A stretch of DNA of 64,000 nt from Catonia carolina. Its lineage: Eukaryota > Arthropoda > Insecta > Hemiptera > Achilidae. This document shows, in pieces, positions 20,196 through 30,948 of this stretch. The stretch spans positions 69,995,501 to 70,059,500 of the forward strand of contig JAQMRL010000006.1 in assembly GCA_035578175.1 (NCBI GenBank), given 5' to 3'. The translations under genes were made by a program, and so were the position numbers. The notes under the pieces were generated by a model, which worked only from the letters and a program-made list of their open reading frames with translations, did not search any database and was not told the origin of the DNA. Position 1 is the stretch's first letter. Each line of letters begins with the position of its first letter.

Positions 20196-20489
20196 TAGTA
20201 AATAATCGTAGGAGCCTTTTTTAGAAAAAGGCAAAAAGTGAAAAATCACACGAATAAACTACCTTTCCCGGTTGACTGATTCTGAAGAAAATGTTTGTGT
20301 CTGGTTCTCTAGTGGTACTTAACTTAAATTTCAAGTTTCAACTTCGTATGATGTTTCGTTCTTTAAATAATTTGTTCACACGTATTCACAGATCAATCGC
20401 TAACATGGTTTTTGGGTTCAGGGATTCTGAAAACGTCTAAATCCGGTGAAAACTCTATTTTAAAAAATGGACATGAGAAATTGCTTTTC

Positions 20490-20690
20490 TTTTTTTGTTT
20501 AGGTCATCAGTTACTAAGTAAAACGAGGGGTTAGTAGGTTTACCATTGCCTTACTGAGTGGAAAAGTATTCTTATTAGCATGCCGGGCCCTCTGTAAATT
20601 ATACCTTCACTTCATTCACCGCAGGGTCTGGGTGTATAATGAAATTCTTTACTCCCAGAGGAGATAACTCTGACTAGTGTCTTTTATACA
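20490..20690 (-). repeat. Family B, internally deleted copy
   Basis: Keeps 'gtttaggtcatcag', skips the CCGAAAGGCTGGTTTGAACC block, and continues to the 'agtgtctttta' region. Confidence 0.75.
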
Positions 20691-21017
20691 AATAAAATTT
20701 TTTTAATTCGTTAAAACTCATTCAGTTTCTTTTTATTTTAAATCTTCACATTTTATTCATTTTTCTGTAGTAGTGTCGTTATAAATAAGTTTTCTATCCG
20801 TGTACTATAAGTTTATCGTGTCGACCGTTTGAAAGCAGCGGAAAACCATTTCCAAGTGCGGAACGGAATGTTATTTTAAATGTTATTAAAGAAGAAGCAA
20901 AAGATAAACTACTTAATATACTACACAGTTGGATGTTTTTAGAAATGTACGTACTATGCTAGCAGCAGCGCATTGCCCTCACTGAGTCCCGGGTTCTTCT
21001 CGTTATTACATATCAGT
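20691..21017. other. Unassigned, possible transposase N-terminus
   Basis: Near 20838-20915 one plus frame reads SSGKPFPSAERNVILNVIKEEAKDK, which resembles the start of Tc1-like transposases such as the relic at 8654. The similarity is short and unverified. Confidence 0.3.
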
Positions 21018-21027
21018 AATTAGCTTG

Positions 21028-21951
21028 ACAGGCTTGATTAGTAAGACAGGGATGTATACTCTCACCAATCCTGTTCAACCTATATTCAGAAGACATCATG
21101 AACAGAGCACTGTCAGAGCAAGATATAGGTATTAGAATAAATGGCACTCCAATAAACAACTTAAGGTATGCTGATGACACGGTTATAATGGCAGAAACTC
21201 CAGAGGATCTTCAGATACTAATTAACAGAATAGTAGAATCCAGTGAAGAATACGGACTAACACTTAACATCAACAAAACAAAAATAATGGTGGTATCTAA
21301 ATCACCACAAACCTTTCCTGACATAACTATACATGGTCAAAAAGTTGAAAGGGTGAGAAAGTATAACTACCTAGGAACTGTTATCAACGAACATAATGAT
21401 AGTTCTGAAGAAATCAGGATCAGGGTGGAAAAAGCTAGAGTCATATTTACTAAAATGAAAAAGGTGTTCTGTGGAAGAGATCTAAGCCTTGAGCTTAAAA
21501 TTCGCCTTGTGAGATGCTACGTGCTCTCAGTTCTTTTCTATGGAATGGAGGCGTGGACATTGAAAAAGATCGATACCAAGAGGGTAGAGGCATTCGAAAT
21601 GTGGATGTATCGTAGGATACTGAGAGTATCGTGGACAGAGAGAGTGACTAACGTGGAGGTTTTGAGAAGGATGCAAAAGGAGAAAGAATTGATACTAACG
21701 ATTAAGAAGCGCAAATTGCAGTATTTGGGACATGTTGTGAGGGGAGATAAATACCAGTTGTTGCAACTTATTGTCCAGGGAAAAATAATTGGCACAAGAT
21801 CTATAGGCAGAAGAAGGAATTCATGGTTGAAGAACTTAAGAGAATGGTTCAATTGCAACAACTGCCAACTGTTTAGATCTGCAGTATCAAGAATACGCAT
21901 AGCTTTGATGATAGCCAAACTTCGGAACGAAGACGGCACCTAAAGAAGAAG
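21028..21951 (+). mobile_element. LINE-1 (RTE-like), 5'-truncated, with TSD
   Basis: Flanked by AATTAGCTTG at 21018-21027 and 21952-21961. Ends with the stop codon and AAAGAAGAAG, so the element has essentially no 3' UTR besides the (GAA)n tail. Confidence 0.9.
21038..21943 (+). pseudogene. LINE-1 reverse transcriptase, C-terminal half
   Basis: The longest coding relic of the window: about 301 open codons after a TGA at 21035. It opens with RT motif B (VRQGCILSPILFNLYSED), then motif C with the catalytic YADD (LRYADDTVIMAE, near 21170), motif D (LTLNINKTKIMV), and the thumb and C-terminal region shared with the fragments at 7541 and 33727, ending AKLRNEDGT. The endonuclease, motif A and the rest of the fingers are missing through 5' truncation, so it cannot work. 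The ATG at 21098 is internal. The lack of any stop or frameshift over 900 bases suggests a young copy. The order and the C-terminal CYVLSVLFYGMEAWT / WLKNLREWF blocks fit RTE-like LINEs; clade assignment needs a phylogeny. Confidence 0.88.
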
Positions 21952-22006
21952 AATTAGCTTGGCTTACAATATGTTAAGAAGTATAACTATATTTGTATCT
22001 CTAGAA

Positions 22007-22098
22007 TTAGCAGATTGAGTGCAAATAATTTAACACTCTACCTGCCTGTTGTGGCAATTTCCTGCCCTATATAAATGTATTTATATATGGCAAGAGAA
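22007..22098 (-). repeat. Family B and family A end fragments
   Basis: 22007-22056 is the 5' end of family B on the minus strand ('agattgagtgcaaataattt'). 22066-22098 resembles the family A 5' end on the minus strand ('atatggcaagagaagta'). Confidence 0.55.
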
Positions 22099-22104
22099 GT
22101 ATGA

Positions 22105-22560
22105 ACATCATCAACAACAGTCAAGGATTAGGTTCAATGGCCTGTTCCGGCATCCATCTCTTTTTAGGTCTTCCTAAGCCTCTCTTCTCTTTAGGTTTAT
22201 ATATCCATGTTGATATGCAAAGTAAATGGTTGGACCAGTTTCTTTTATATATTCTTAACGTGTCACACAGTGATTGAACATTTAACTCGGCGTGTATAGC
22301 TTCGTAACGTACTCTATCTAACCGGGTACAACCTTTGACTCCCCGCAAAAATCTCATTTCAGCAGCCTGGATACGAGATTCATTCCTCTGTAATAACACC
22401 CATATGTTATGGGTGGTACAGTCATTGCTGTATAAAATTTTGTTTTGATGTCCTTGGACACCCTAAAGAAAGTAAAATCTAAAAATCTTATCCGTAAGCT
22501 ATGAACTGTTAGGGTACGTACCATTGATCTTGATCGAATGGGCACTGGACCATTGTTACA
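22105..22560 (-). pseudogene. LINE-2 ORF2 C-terminal fragment
   Basis: The minus strand encodes, in two overlapping frames, the tail of another LINE. The first (22545-22354) has TKFYTAMTVPPITYG, the usual post-RT 'K...Y....P.L.YG' block. The second (22399-22121) has ESRIQAAEMRFLRGVKGCTRLDRVR, IHAELNVQSLCDTLRIYKRNW and the terminal PKEKRGLGRPKKRW, a signature of ORF2 C-termini in several LINE groups. A frameshift near 22380 separates them. The 3' end is 'gttgatgatgttc', a GAT-type tail. A second copy of this 3' end lies at 42509-42612, and the array at 38013-38608 carries a related GRPGKRW block. Confidence 0.78.
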
Positions 22561-23046
22561 TTCTCTTTTATAGATTCAGTAGATTCCACTTCAAAATTTT
22601 ATTTGTTGGTTTTTAAAATCGTTAACATATATCATTTCGTTTCATAATTCATCCATGTTTTGATGTTATCTCATTCTCTTTTATAAAAATCCATTTTACT
22701 TGAAATTATTTATTTAGGGGACAGTGGATCCCTATCTTACTCAATGTTAACAAAGGTACATGTTTCTCAGGAACCGATTGTGATAGAATCCTAATTTTTT
22801 TCTTATATTAAACATCAGTTCCTTTTACACAATTTAAATGTATAACTTTTTGTTCCGATAGGAAATATAGTTTTGGTAATTTTTCAAAAAAAAAAAATAT
22901 GATTTTTGAAGTTAACATTTTTCAAAAAAAAGTTTTCTCCAAAACTATTAAATATTTTTGAAAACTATACGTTCAGTTGAATGAGCGTAACAACCTCTAC
23001 ATTGTTGTATCTTTTATGGGAGCTGAGAAACGTGCACCTGAATATG
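22561..23046. other. Unassigned AT-rich stretch
   Basis: Nothing recognised. Confidence 0.5.
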
Positions 23047-23822
23047 AAAAATCTGGTGTGAAACACTCACACAACTTTCTCTTGCCAATGCAAATAATTA
23101 ACAATATGATTTAACATTAGTAATAAAATATTAGAAATAAACAAAAAACTAACCTCAATAAACATAACCTTATTTTAATCATGAGTGAAACACTCAAAAT
23201 TAAAATCAACCTCAGTCTGGCTTAAAAATACGGAAAATCACTATTTCACGCTAAACTAGGCTCTGTAGAGAAAAATACGTTAAATAAAAGTTGTAGATCT
23301 TTAAATTTCCTATAAATTTGGTTATATACACTTTTGTCGTAAAATGCATACTAAGGCCAAAATCTTAAAAAAATCGATTTTTCACACGTTTTCGTGGGAA
23401 AAAATCAGAAAATCGCTAATTACTGCTAAACTAAGCGTCATACAAAAAAATGTTTGAAACAGAAGTTGTAGGTTTTTAAATTCTCTACAACTTTTATTAT
23501 ATAAGTTTTTGCGCTAAAATTTATATTAAAGCCGTAATCTTAAAAACACAACGTTTTTACGTGAAAACAGCCTCACCGAGAATTTCAGCAAACATGGCGC
23601 CTACCCTATCTTGTAGAGAATAAAAAATTGAGTAAAATAGGCGATTTTAAAAAAAATCGTAGGACCAGTTTTTGAGAAAATCGCAAAAAACTGAAAAATT
23701 ATACGAATAAACTACTACTTCCGGTTGACCGATTTTGATGAAAATGTTCGTGTCGCGTCCGGTAGTGGTATGTAACTTAAGTTTCAAGTTCGTACGATGT
23801 TCCGTTCTTGAGATATTCTGTT

Positions 23823-23855
<33 letters not shown>

Positions 23856-23985
23856 ACACAGACCAATCGCTAAAAACATGTTTTTTGGGTTCAGGGGGTC
23901 TGAAAACGTATAGATCCGGTGAAAAATCGACATGAAAACAATACTTTCCTTCCTATATATTCATATAGGCAAGAGAAAGTAAAAA
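23047..23985 (-). mobile_element. Family A, full copy
   Basis: Both subterminal 13-mers and the 3' hairpin are intact. The microsatellite (23823-23860) is (CA)n interrupted by one TACA. Confidence 0.9.
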
Positions 23986-24440
23986 TAAAGTTTTGAGAAA
24001 AACTTAGTTAAAGTTGTCCAATAAAATTAACTTTCTTACTAAACATACGATAACAAAATAAATCATAAAAACATTTCTACACTATCTACAAATCTGATAA
24101 ATATATCAATTTAAAGCGGGATTTCAAATAATATTTTAAGGTTAAAAACAGAAAATTGAAAATTTTCATGATTATCCAATCCATAGTCCCCTTAAATTAT
24201 CTATTCCTTTTTTTTTGAATGATTTCACTTAAATCATCTGGCTTCTGGATTATTATTATAATTATTAAATATTTTTGAATTTTGTTTGGTTTCATATATT
24301 TAATTTCTGTTATGGAATATTAAGATATTAAATGTAAATTGTCCATCTTGTTTAATGATTAATTATTTAAAATATTTCTTTTAAAAATCCAACAATTAAC
24401 TATTTGATCTACGATGTTATGTAGAATAGACTGCTATTCT
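23986..24440. other. Unassigned AT-rich stretch
   Basis: Nothing recognised. Confidence 0.5.
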
Positions 24441-24582
24441 ACAAGTTCTAGGTGAAATTTTTCGCTAGCCGTAACTCGCTAACTAAGCGTTTTTAGGTAT
24501 ATGTTTTTATGAAGTTTTTTTTCTTATTTTTAGCTATAGAATGAGATCCCAAGAGGATTGCCGTATAGTTTTGAATCACCCT
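24441..24582. repeat. Family I terminal fragment
   Basis: Matches the end of the element at 62150-63671: 'tctaggtgaaatttttcgctagc', 'tagctatagaatgagatccc' and terminal GAATCACCCTGTA. It is followed at 24583-24614 by a family A 5' end fragment on the minus strand. Confidence 0.65.
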
Positions 24583-24614
24583 GTATATTCATATAGGCAG
24601 AGAAAGTAAAAAGA

Positions 24615-25689
24615 ACGGATTGACAAGATTCAACGGATTGAAGCAATATACCTTGAAAAACTTAGGTACAAACGAAAAAAAAATATGTACGTACTTTAAA
24701 ATACAACAAAATTTAGATTTAGGTTAGTATTTTTGAGAAACTTTTTCCGCACGCCCGACCATTTATTTAGTGTTATACATTGTGAGGAAGGCGATAAATT
24801 TGTTGCGTGTGAAAGGAGCCTCAGTTTAGAGTACAAGGGATGATTCATAACGTTGCAGTCTAACCCCCCCCCCCATGTCTTAACTAATTAAATTTCGTCC
24901 GAGAAACTTGTTAGAGGGCAACAGGTATTGTTTTCTTCTTTTTCACTCCCTTCGTTTTCTCTCTCGCTTTCTTTAGGTTTATTTATCTCACTTTTCCTTC
25001 GTCTCTTTCACCCTTTTTTTAAACTTTTCTTCGTTTTCCCTTTCTTCATTCTTAGGCTGTATTTCTATGTAGAATTTTAATTTGTTTTGTTACCGCAAGC
25101 TACGTTAATTTTTTTGGTTTTTTTACACGTTTTTCCTCTTTGTTTTGTTACCAAGTTCTATAAATTCTCCATTCCTCGTGTTTTTTTAATCAGTTTTTTT
25201 TGTTTATAAATATTTTTAATACCTACTTAAAATATTGGAAAAAATATTTTGAGTTCTTTTGAGTTTTCTTTTTTTTCTGTAGTACTTTCTGAATAAAGAT
25301 AATTTATTTTTGCATAATTAAGTAAGTATTAGCCTTTAAAGAAAAAATACCTATTAATTAAATTTTATATCGTTTACAGATTTTTTCTTTTGACTTCATT
25401 TTAAGTTACTAAACTTTTTTCTTTTTGTAAGTAATTTTAGGTTATATTTTTGTTTCATTATGTAAATTCATTAAGGATTGTATTTTTCTTATTAATTTAT
25501 AAATATTTTTATACCGTTTGATATTATTTGTATCTCATTATCTGTTAGAAGATTTTTCATTTAGTTTTTTCTAATTATAATTTCATTGTTTTATTTTATT
25601 TGTTTTTATATTTTCATTTTCCCGCAAGCATCCGTGTAAATGGCCGGCTAATCACGTGACCTTTTCTCCCACACTTGCGCCAGTAAAAT
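24615..25689. other. Unassigned, pyrimidine-rich
   Basis: Long T-rich and CTTTC-rich runs (24920-25060, 25100-25640) and a C9 run at 24866-24874. No coding or repeat similarity recognised. Confidence 0.5.
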
Positions 25690-25758
25690 CAAACATAATT
25701 CGAACCCAAGACCGCATTATGAGAGGTGAGCACGTTACCAACTACGCCAATATGGCCG
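25690..25758 (-). repeat. SINE E head fragment
   Basis: Retains the B box (minus GGTTCGAATT) and the A-box region. It is joined directly to SINE D in the opposite orientation. Confidence 0.7.
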
Positions 25759-25759
25759 G

Positions 25760-25928
25760 AATGGTTGGGGTTCAATTAACCATACTTTTTCAGGAATGGT
25801 CGGCCTGAGTCTGTACAAGACTGCACCTCATTTACACATAATCCTCTTCTCATTTGATCATGGGGTTCCTTATTGTTCTGAATTGAACAGATTGCAACGT
25901 ACACACATTAGGGATTAAAAAAAAAACA
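25760..25928 (+). repeat. SINE D tail half with poly-A
   Basis: The only plus-strand SINE D here. It starts at 'ggttggggttcaattaac' and ends 'cacattagggatt' plus an A-rich tail. Confidence 0.75.
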
Positions 25929-26003
25929 ACAAATATATCATGTATTTAAATACTTTTATAATTATTGTAGTTACCTTTTAATCAGCGTGTACACATTTGT
26001 GAG

Positions 26004-26070
26004 TGATGCGCATGATCAGTGAAGTCGTTATTTGTTGACAGTAGGAGTAAACTAAGGACGGCTGGACTTT
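26004..26070. repeat. MITE J, single end
   Basis: Matches the right end of the MITE at 39808-40117 ('gtaggagtaaactaagga', 'ggctggactt'). Confidence 0.6.
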
Positions 26071-26817
26071 AATCATTGATACAACAGCCACTTTAGTGTA
26101 AATTTCTGAACAAAGTCCAAAAACTGGTTGTTTTACAACAATGTTGGGATGTGAAAGGGGTCTCTGTTACAATTTATTGGCTGTATTCAACCGACCCCAC
26201 CCCCACCCTAACTCCGTTAACCTCCTCCACTAACTTATTTTCATTCTCACTGTGTTTGAAACGCTTTTCTAAAATACTACAACGGTTTTCATTGGCCACA
26301 TAAAGTTTGTAACAAATTTAAAGCGGTTTATAAAAGGTCTAAGATATGCGAATAGTAAACAGGCCCCTGCATCGCTTAAAACTACGCCTAGACGGTACCG
26401 TTAAATTTATTGCGTTCTTAAGTTTTATGTGTACGTATATACGTATTTTGTTTTTGTATTTTTACAGTTTATTTATTTCTATTTTAACATTTTTGTTTTA
26501 TTGCTTTTTCAAGTCCGTATGACCAAAGTCTCGTGCTCTTTACTTTCTGCTGTTCTTAATACTAATTTATGACGTATTTCCTATTTTTATGTTCTCTCGC
26601 CCTATCTTTATAGCATTTAGTGAGGAAGTATTACGTATCGTTACTCCTGAAGCCAAAATCTTGTTTTTTTTTTTATTAGGTTGTCGTGTCATAATTATTT
26701 ACACCCGAGTTTGAACCCTTGCATCTCAAAATCGATGAATCGGATTTCAACATACTTTACATAAAAATTTAGATTATTTTATTCTGCGTTGACTTAAAAT
26801 AGCCCTATATTTTAAAT
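26071..26817. other. Unassigned stretch
   Basis: Includes a C-rich run (26200-26225). Nothing recognised. Confidence 0.5.
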
Positions 26818-26882
26818 TCTGCCCATAACAGAAAGGTGGAGTGTCAGATTATTTGCACTCAATCTGTTAGTTGTAGGGCTAG
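26818..26882 (+). repeat. Family B 5' fragment
   Basis: Starts TGCCCATAACAGAAAGGTGG and ends at 'gtagggcta'. Confidence 0.7.
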
Positions 26883-26928
26883 TTAGCCCGTGAGTTCCGT
26901 CGATGCGAGCTTATTTTCGTGAGGAATA

Positions 26929-27470
26929 CTACTGTCTGTCTGTAACTTGATGGCCCCTTGCATCCTTGTAACTTCTACACGGTTCGTCAAATTTAAATAA
27001 TTCTTTCACTAAAAATTAATTCAAAAGTTTCTCGCATGCTGACTTTTTTATGTTGTGTTTAGCGATTTTACAAAATTTATTTATGAAAATACCTTGTAAC
27101 TTGAAAAGTATTGATTTTCTGTTAAATTTTATTGCATCATCGATTTTCATAATTATTACAGAACAAGCCTGCCAAATTTTACGTTAATCCGTGGAATAGT
27201 TGTTGAACAATGACGATGTATTTGAAAAAAATACGGGGTTTTCTTCAAAAACAAAACTTACTAATTTATACATTATCTAATTAGGCGTGTGTTTTTCGAA
27301 ATAATTTTATAGAACAAGAAACATGCGAAATACTTTGTTTTATAAAAATACGTCATTTCTGAAAAGTTTCAGTGACCTAAAAAAAAACAAGATATGTTTT
27401 CTTAAATGGTTTTACAATCCGCATATTGCTCCCCTCTGCGAGGGGCCATCAAGTTACAGACTGACAGTAG
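26929..27470. mobile_element. MITE M with ~30-bp inverted ends
   Basis: Left CTACTGTCTGTCTGTAACTT and right (inward) CTACTGTCAGTCTGTAACTT continue with GATGGCCCCT on both sides. 542 bp, no coding sequence. No clear target duplication, so the superfamily is open. Confidence 0.75.
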
Positions 27471-27839
27471 TTTTACGGTAATTTCAAAATTTTATTGTAT
27501 TTTTAGGCTTTTCATATCTCATTATTTTAAGTAAAGTTATGTTAAATTGCAATAGAATTTTAAAAAATTCAGTATCTTTAAATAATTTTATTACTCCTTA
27601 CTTATTTAGTGTGACGGGTCACGAACTGAATTTTATTATTTAAGTGTTTGTGGTGGTTATATTATGAGTTACACGCTTGATATATGTCTTATGCTTTCGG
27701 GTTGGCCGATGTAAATTGGATAGATAGTATACTATCCTCCATTCGCATGATAGGCGCAATCGTCAACTTATAGCGTTACCAGTACGAGATTATGAAACAC
27801 CAAGATTCGAGTTAAGGAAATTTTGTTTTGTCACTGTTT
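27471..27839. other. Unassigned AT-rich stretch
   Basis: Nothing recognised. Confidence 0.5.
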
Positions 27840-28791
27840 TTTTACTTTCTCTTGCCTATATGAATATATAGGAAGGAAAGTATTGTTTTCATGTCGATTT
27901 TTCGAAATCGAGTTTTCACCGGATCTATACGTTTTCAGACCCCCTGAACCCAAAAAACATGTTTTTAGCGATTGGTCTGTGTGTGTGTGTGTGTGTGTCT
28001 GTGTGTGAACAGAATATCTCAAGAACGGAACATCGTACGAACTTGAAACTTGAAACTTAAGTTACATACCACTACCGGACGCGACACGAACATTTTCATC
28101 AAAATCGGTCAACCGGAAGTAGTAGTTTATTCAAATAATTTTTCAGTTTTTTGCGATTTTCTCAAAAACTGGTCCTACGATTTTTTTTAAAATCGCCTAT
28201 TTTACTCAATTTTTTATTCTCTACAAGATAGGGTAGGCGCCATGTTTGCTGAAATTCTCGGTGAGGCTGTTTTCACGTAAAAACGTTGTTTTTTTAAGAT
28301 TACGGCTTTAATATAAATTTTAGCGCAAAAACTTATATAATAAAAGTTGTAGAGAATTTAAAAACCTACAACTTCTGTTTCAAACATTTTTTTGTATAAC
28401 GCTTAGTTTAGCGGTAATGTGCGATTTTCTGTTTTTTTTTCTCACGAAAACGTGAGAAAAATCGATTTTTTTAAACATTTCGGTCTTAGTATGCATTTTA
28501 CGACAAAAGTGTATATAATAAAAGTTATAGAAAATTAAAAGATCTACAACTTTTGTTTAGAGCATTTTTCTCTACAGAGCCTAGTTTAGCGTGAAATAGT
28601 GATTTTCCGTATTTTTAAGCCAAACTGAGTTCGATTGTCATTTTGCGTCATTCACTCATGATTAAAAATAAGGTTATGTTTTTGAGGTTAGTTTTTGTTT
28701 ATTTCTAATATTTTATTAATAATGTTAGGTTTATTATTAATCATTTGCATTGGCAAGAGAAAGTTGTGTGAGTGTTTCACACCAGATTTTT
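27840..28791 (+). mobile_element. Family A, full copy
   Basis: Best copy for defining the ends: 13-mers at 27844-27856 and 28752-28764, 3' hairpin stem 28766-28771 with 28777-28782, terminal CAGATTTTT 28783-28791. Confidence 0.92.
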
Positions 28792-28813
28792 GCAGTATAT
28801 AAGCCTAATATAT

Positions 28814-29635
28814 TGTGACAAAATCGAAAAGATGGTTCGCGAAGGTTCCAGAATTTCATTCATGAAATGGTACAGAGTAGATAAAAATAGTAAGAAAGGA
28901 ATAATAAGAGAAAAATAACAATAACACAATAGCAACAATAAATGACAATAGGACTGCGCTCTATTGTGTAGGATATAAGGTCGGGTATTGTTTGTTGTAC
29001 AACTGTTATGAAAAGGACCCGTAACAACTTTTATTCTATTTACAAAAAGACCTATTGTTGACTTATTTACAACGGATTTTTCTAGCACTCATTAAAATAG
29101 GGTTATTTTTTTGTACTCTGCTTTTTCTGGAATGATCTTTGTGAATGAGTATATAAAGAGACCCCCGAGCGCGGTCCAGTCAGTATTCGTGTGATCTTTG
29201 TCGAGCGATTATCGGGGTGCGTATTTACAGGTTACGTATCCGAGCATTGTAGTGATTAACGATTGTTATACCGTCTTTGTGTGCGTGTGTGTATTGTGTA
29301 AAGTTAATGTGCAGTTTTTGTTAAAGTTAAGTTTTTGTTGTTGTTTAAGTTAAAGTTAATGTGAATTCAATTTCTGTGTTTTGTATGTTTGTGTAGTCTT
29401 ATAAAAGTGATTGTAAGTAGTGCTAAGTAAGTTATTTATTGTTTATTATTTATTTTAAGTAAATTATTAAGTTATTTATTGTAATAAGTCAAATTTAATT
29501 TTAATGTAATTTTAATTAGTTTATTATTTATTTTGTAACCCTTTAAGTGTAATAAATATTTGTAATTGTAAACTTTAGTTTATTAATTATTTAATTACCT
29601 AGATCCCGAAACGGACCTTAGCGATATGTGTCACT
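28814..29635 (+). mobile_element. Solo LTR with ATAT target duplication
   Basis: Begins TGTGACA and ends TGTCACT (near-perfect 7-bp inverted ends), with ATAT at 28810-28813 and 29636-29639. It contains a TATA box and initiator (separate entry), a T-rich R/U5 region, and the polyadenylation signal AATAAA at 29551-29556. No internal retrotransposon sequence flanks it. A homologous LTR in the other orientation lies at 38963-39732. Preference for ATAT is reported for some Ty3/gypsy elements, but the superfamily is inference. Confidence 0.85.
29152..29184 (+). promoter_or_regulatory. LTR core promoter: TATA box and Inr
   Basis: TATAAA at 29152-29157 and the arthropod initiator TCAGT at 29180-29184, 28 bases apart, the standard spacing. 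The same arrangement is conserved in the second LTR. Confidence 0.75.
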
Positions 29636-29639
29636 ATAT

Positions 29640-30195
29640 AGATAAAGTAAGGTTAGGGATAAAATGTGAAATTGAATTAGAAAAAAAAACCAATTGAAAT
29701 ACATTGATTAAACATGATGTAATTTCACGGGTAATGCAGTTCCGAATGGAACCGCTCGCTCGCTAAATAGGAGTGAATGAATGAATGAACGGAACTTTAT
29801 TTGGGGCGCCAGCCAAAATACACCGTTTCTGCTACTGCTGTTGATGTTGCCTCCGATTTGCTACACGGTATTAATTCCCCTCCACCCCTGAATACACTCT
29901 TTCATCCCCCTCTCACATCTCTCTCGCACTCGCCCCCTCACAATACAGTTGCGGTACCCTGTTCCGATTTGCAACTCATGAAAATGGAACTGTGGGAGCT
30001 CGGTGTGCCGTCTGTGTGGGGTTCTATGTATATATTTGCCATAGAATACATGCAAAGGATTTGTTACTCTGCTTCAAAATTTAATCAGTCTAATTATTCC
30101 AGTGAATACATTGGCGTTATATTTTAACGCTTCAATTATGATTTCAACCAATGTATTATTGTTATTATTATAATTTACTAATTCAGTAATTTACT
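29640..30195. other. Unassigned, C-rich in the middle
   Basis: 29870-29945 is rich in CCC/CTC. An open frame at 29801-30127 has no recognisable domain. Confidence 0.5.
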
Positions 30196-30382
30196 TTACA
30201 AACAACGGTTGTTTTATTAAAGACGCAATCCTGATTATAAGAAGATAGAAGTAATACATCGGTAAATTTTCTGTCCCCAATCGGTATGTTGGCAACAGTG
30301 TACTCAAGGCCAACTACCTTAGACAGTTAAAATGTTCCAGTCAGTGTAATGACAGCAGTCGTTTCGTTATATTGTGTCAGCA

Positions 30383-30760
30383 ATGGTGTTTTCCAAGGAA
30401 GAACGCGTGTTTATTGTAGAGACTTACATAGCGATAAATCTTACAAAATGTGTGCAAGATAAGTTTCAGTTGAAATTTCCCCGTTTCTGCCGTTCCGAAT
30501 AAATCGTCAATATTGCGTTTGATAAATAAATTCCGTAGAACTGGGAGTGTACTCGATGAGAAACCACCTCGCCAGCCAACAAAGTTAACCGCGGAAGTTC
30601 TCGAAGATTTGAAAAATCGTTTGACTCAGTCACCTAAAAAAAATCGCTTTTAGAAGATTATCATCGCAAGCTGGGCGACCTAATTAACTACTGTTTTCAG
30701 AGCTACGAAAAGTTACATTTGCATCCTTATCGCGTTCTCGTAACTCATGAACTGTAAGCT
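30383..30760 (+). pseudogene. Mariner-like transposase N-terminus (DUF4817 type)
   Basis: ATG at 30383 opens MVFSKEERVFIVETYIA, followed with one or more frameshifts by QDKFQLKFPRF, NKFRRTGSVLDEKP-like residues near 30530-30565, a TKLTAEVLEDLKNRL stretch (30585-30630), SPKK, and LHLHPYRVLVTHEL near 30715-30755. This is the N-terminal helix-turn-helix pair and linker of the DUF4817-containing mariner-like transposases common in Hemiptera and other arthropods; the DDE catalytic domain should follow but the sequence turns instead into the inverted second arm. Frameshifts and stops are present near 30500. The same N-terminus is encoded on the minus strand of the right arm, without its ATG. Confidence 0.75.
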
Positions 30761-30948
30761 ACAGACCATCAGAAACGATTACTTCCGCGGTTAACTTTGT
30801 TGGCTGTCGAGGTGGTTTCTCATCGAGTACACTCCCAGTTCTACGGAATTTATTTATCAAGCGCAATATTTACGATTTATTCGGAACGGGAGAACGGGGA
30901 AATTTTAACTTAAACTTATCTTGCACACATTTGTAAGATTTACTCGCT

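Larger units (their letters stand above)
18726..20484 (-). mobile_element. Family A copy split by DD41D mariner
   Basis: Minus-strand family A from its 3' hairpin (GTGTGAAACACTCACAC, 18733 onward) to 19253, then from 20196 to about 20484 where it lacks the terminal CTCTTGCC. One of the most diverged copies. Confidence 0.82.

Noticed and set aside
29801..30127. Open frame of 108 codons with a Pro/Ser-rich start
   Set aside because: No domain; composition follows the local C-rich DNA, and an overlapping minus-strand frame is equally long.
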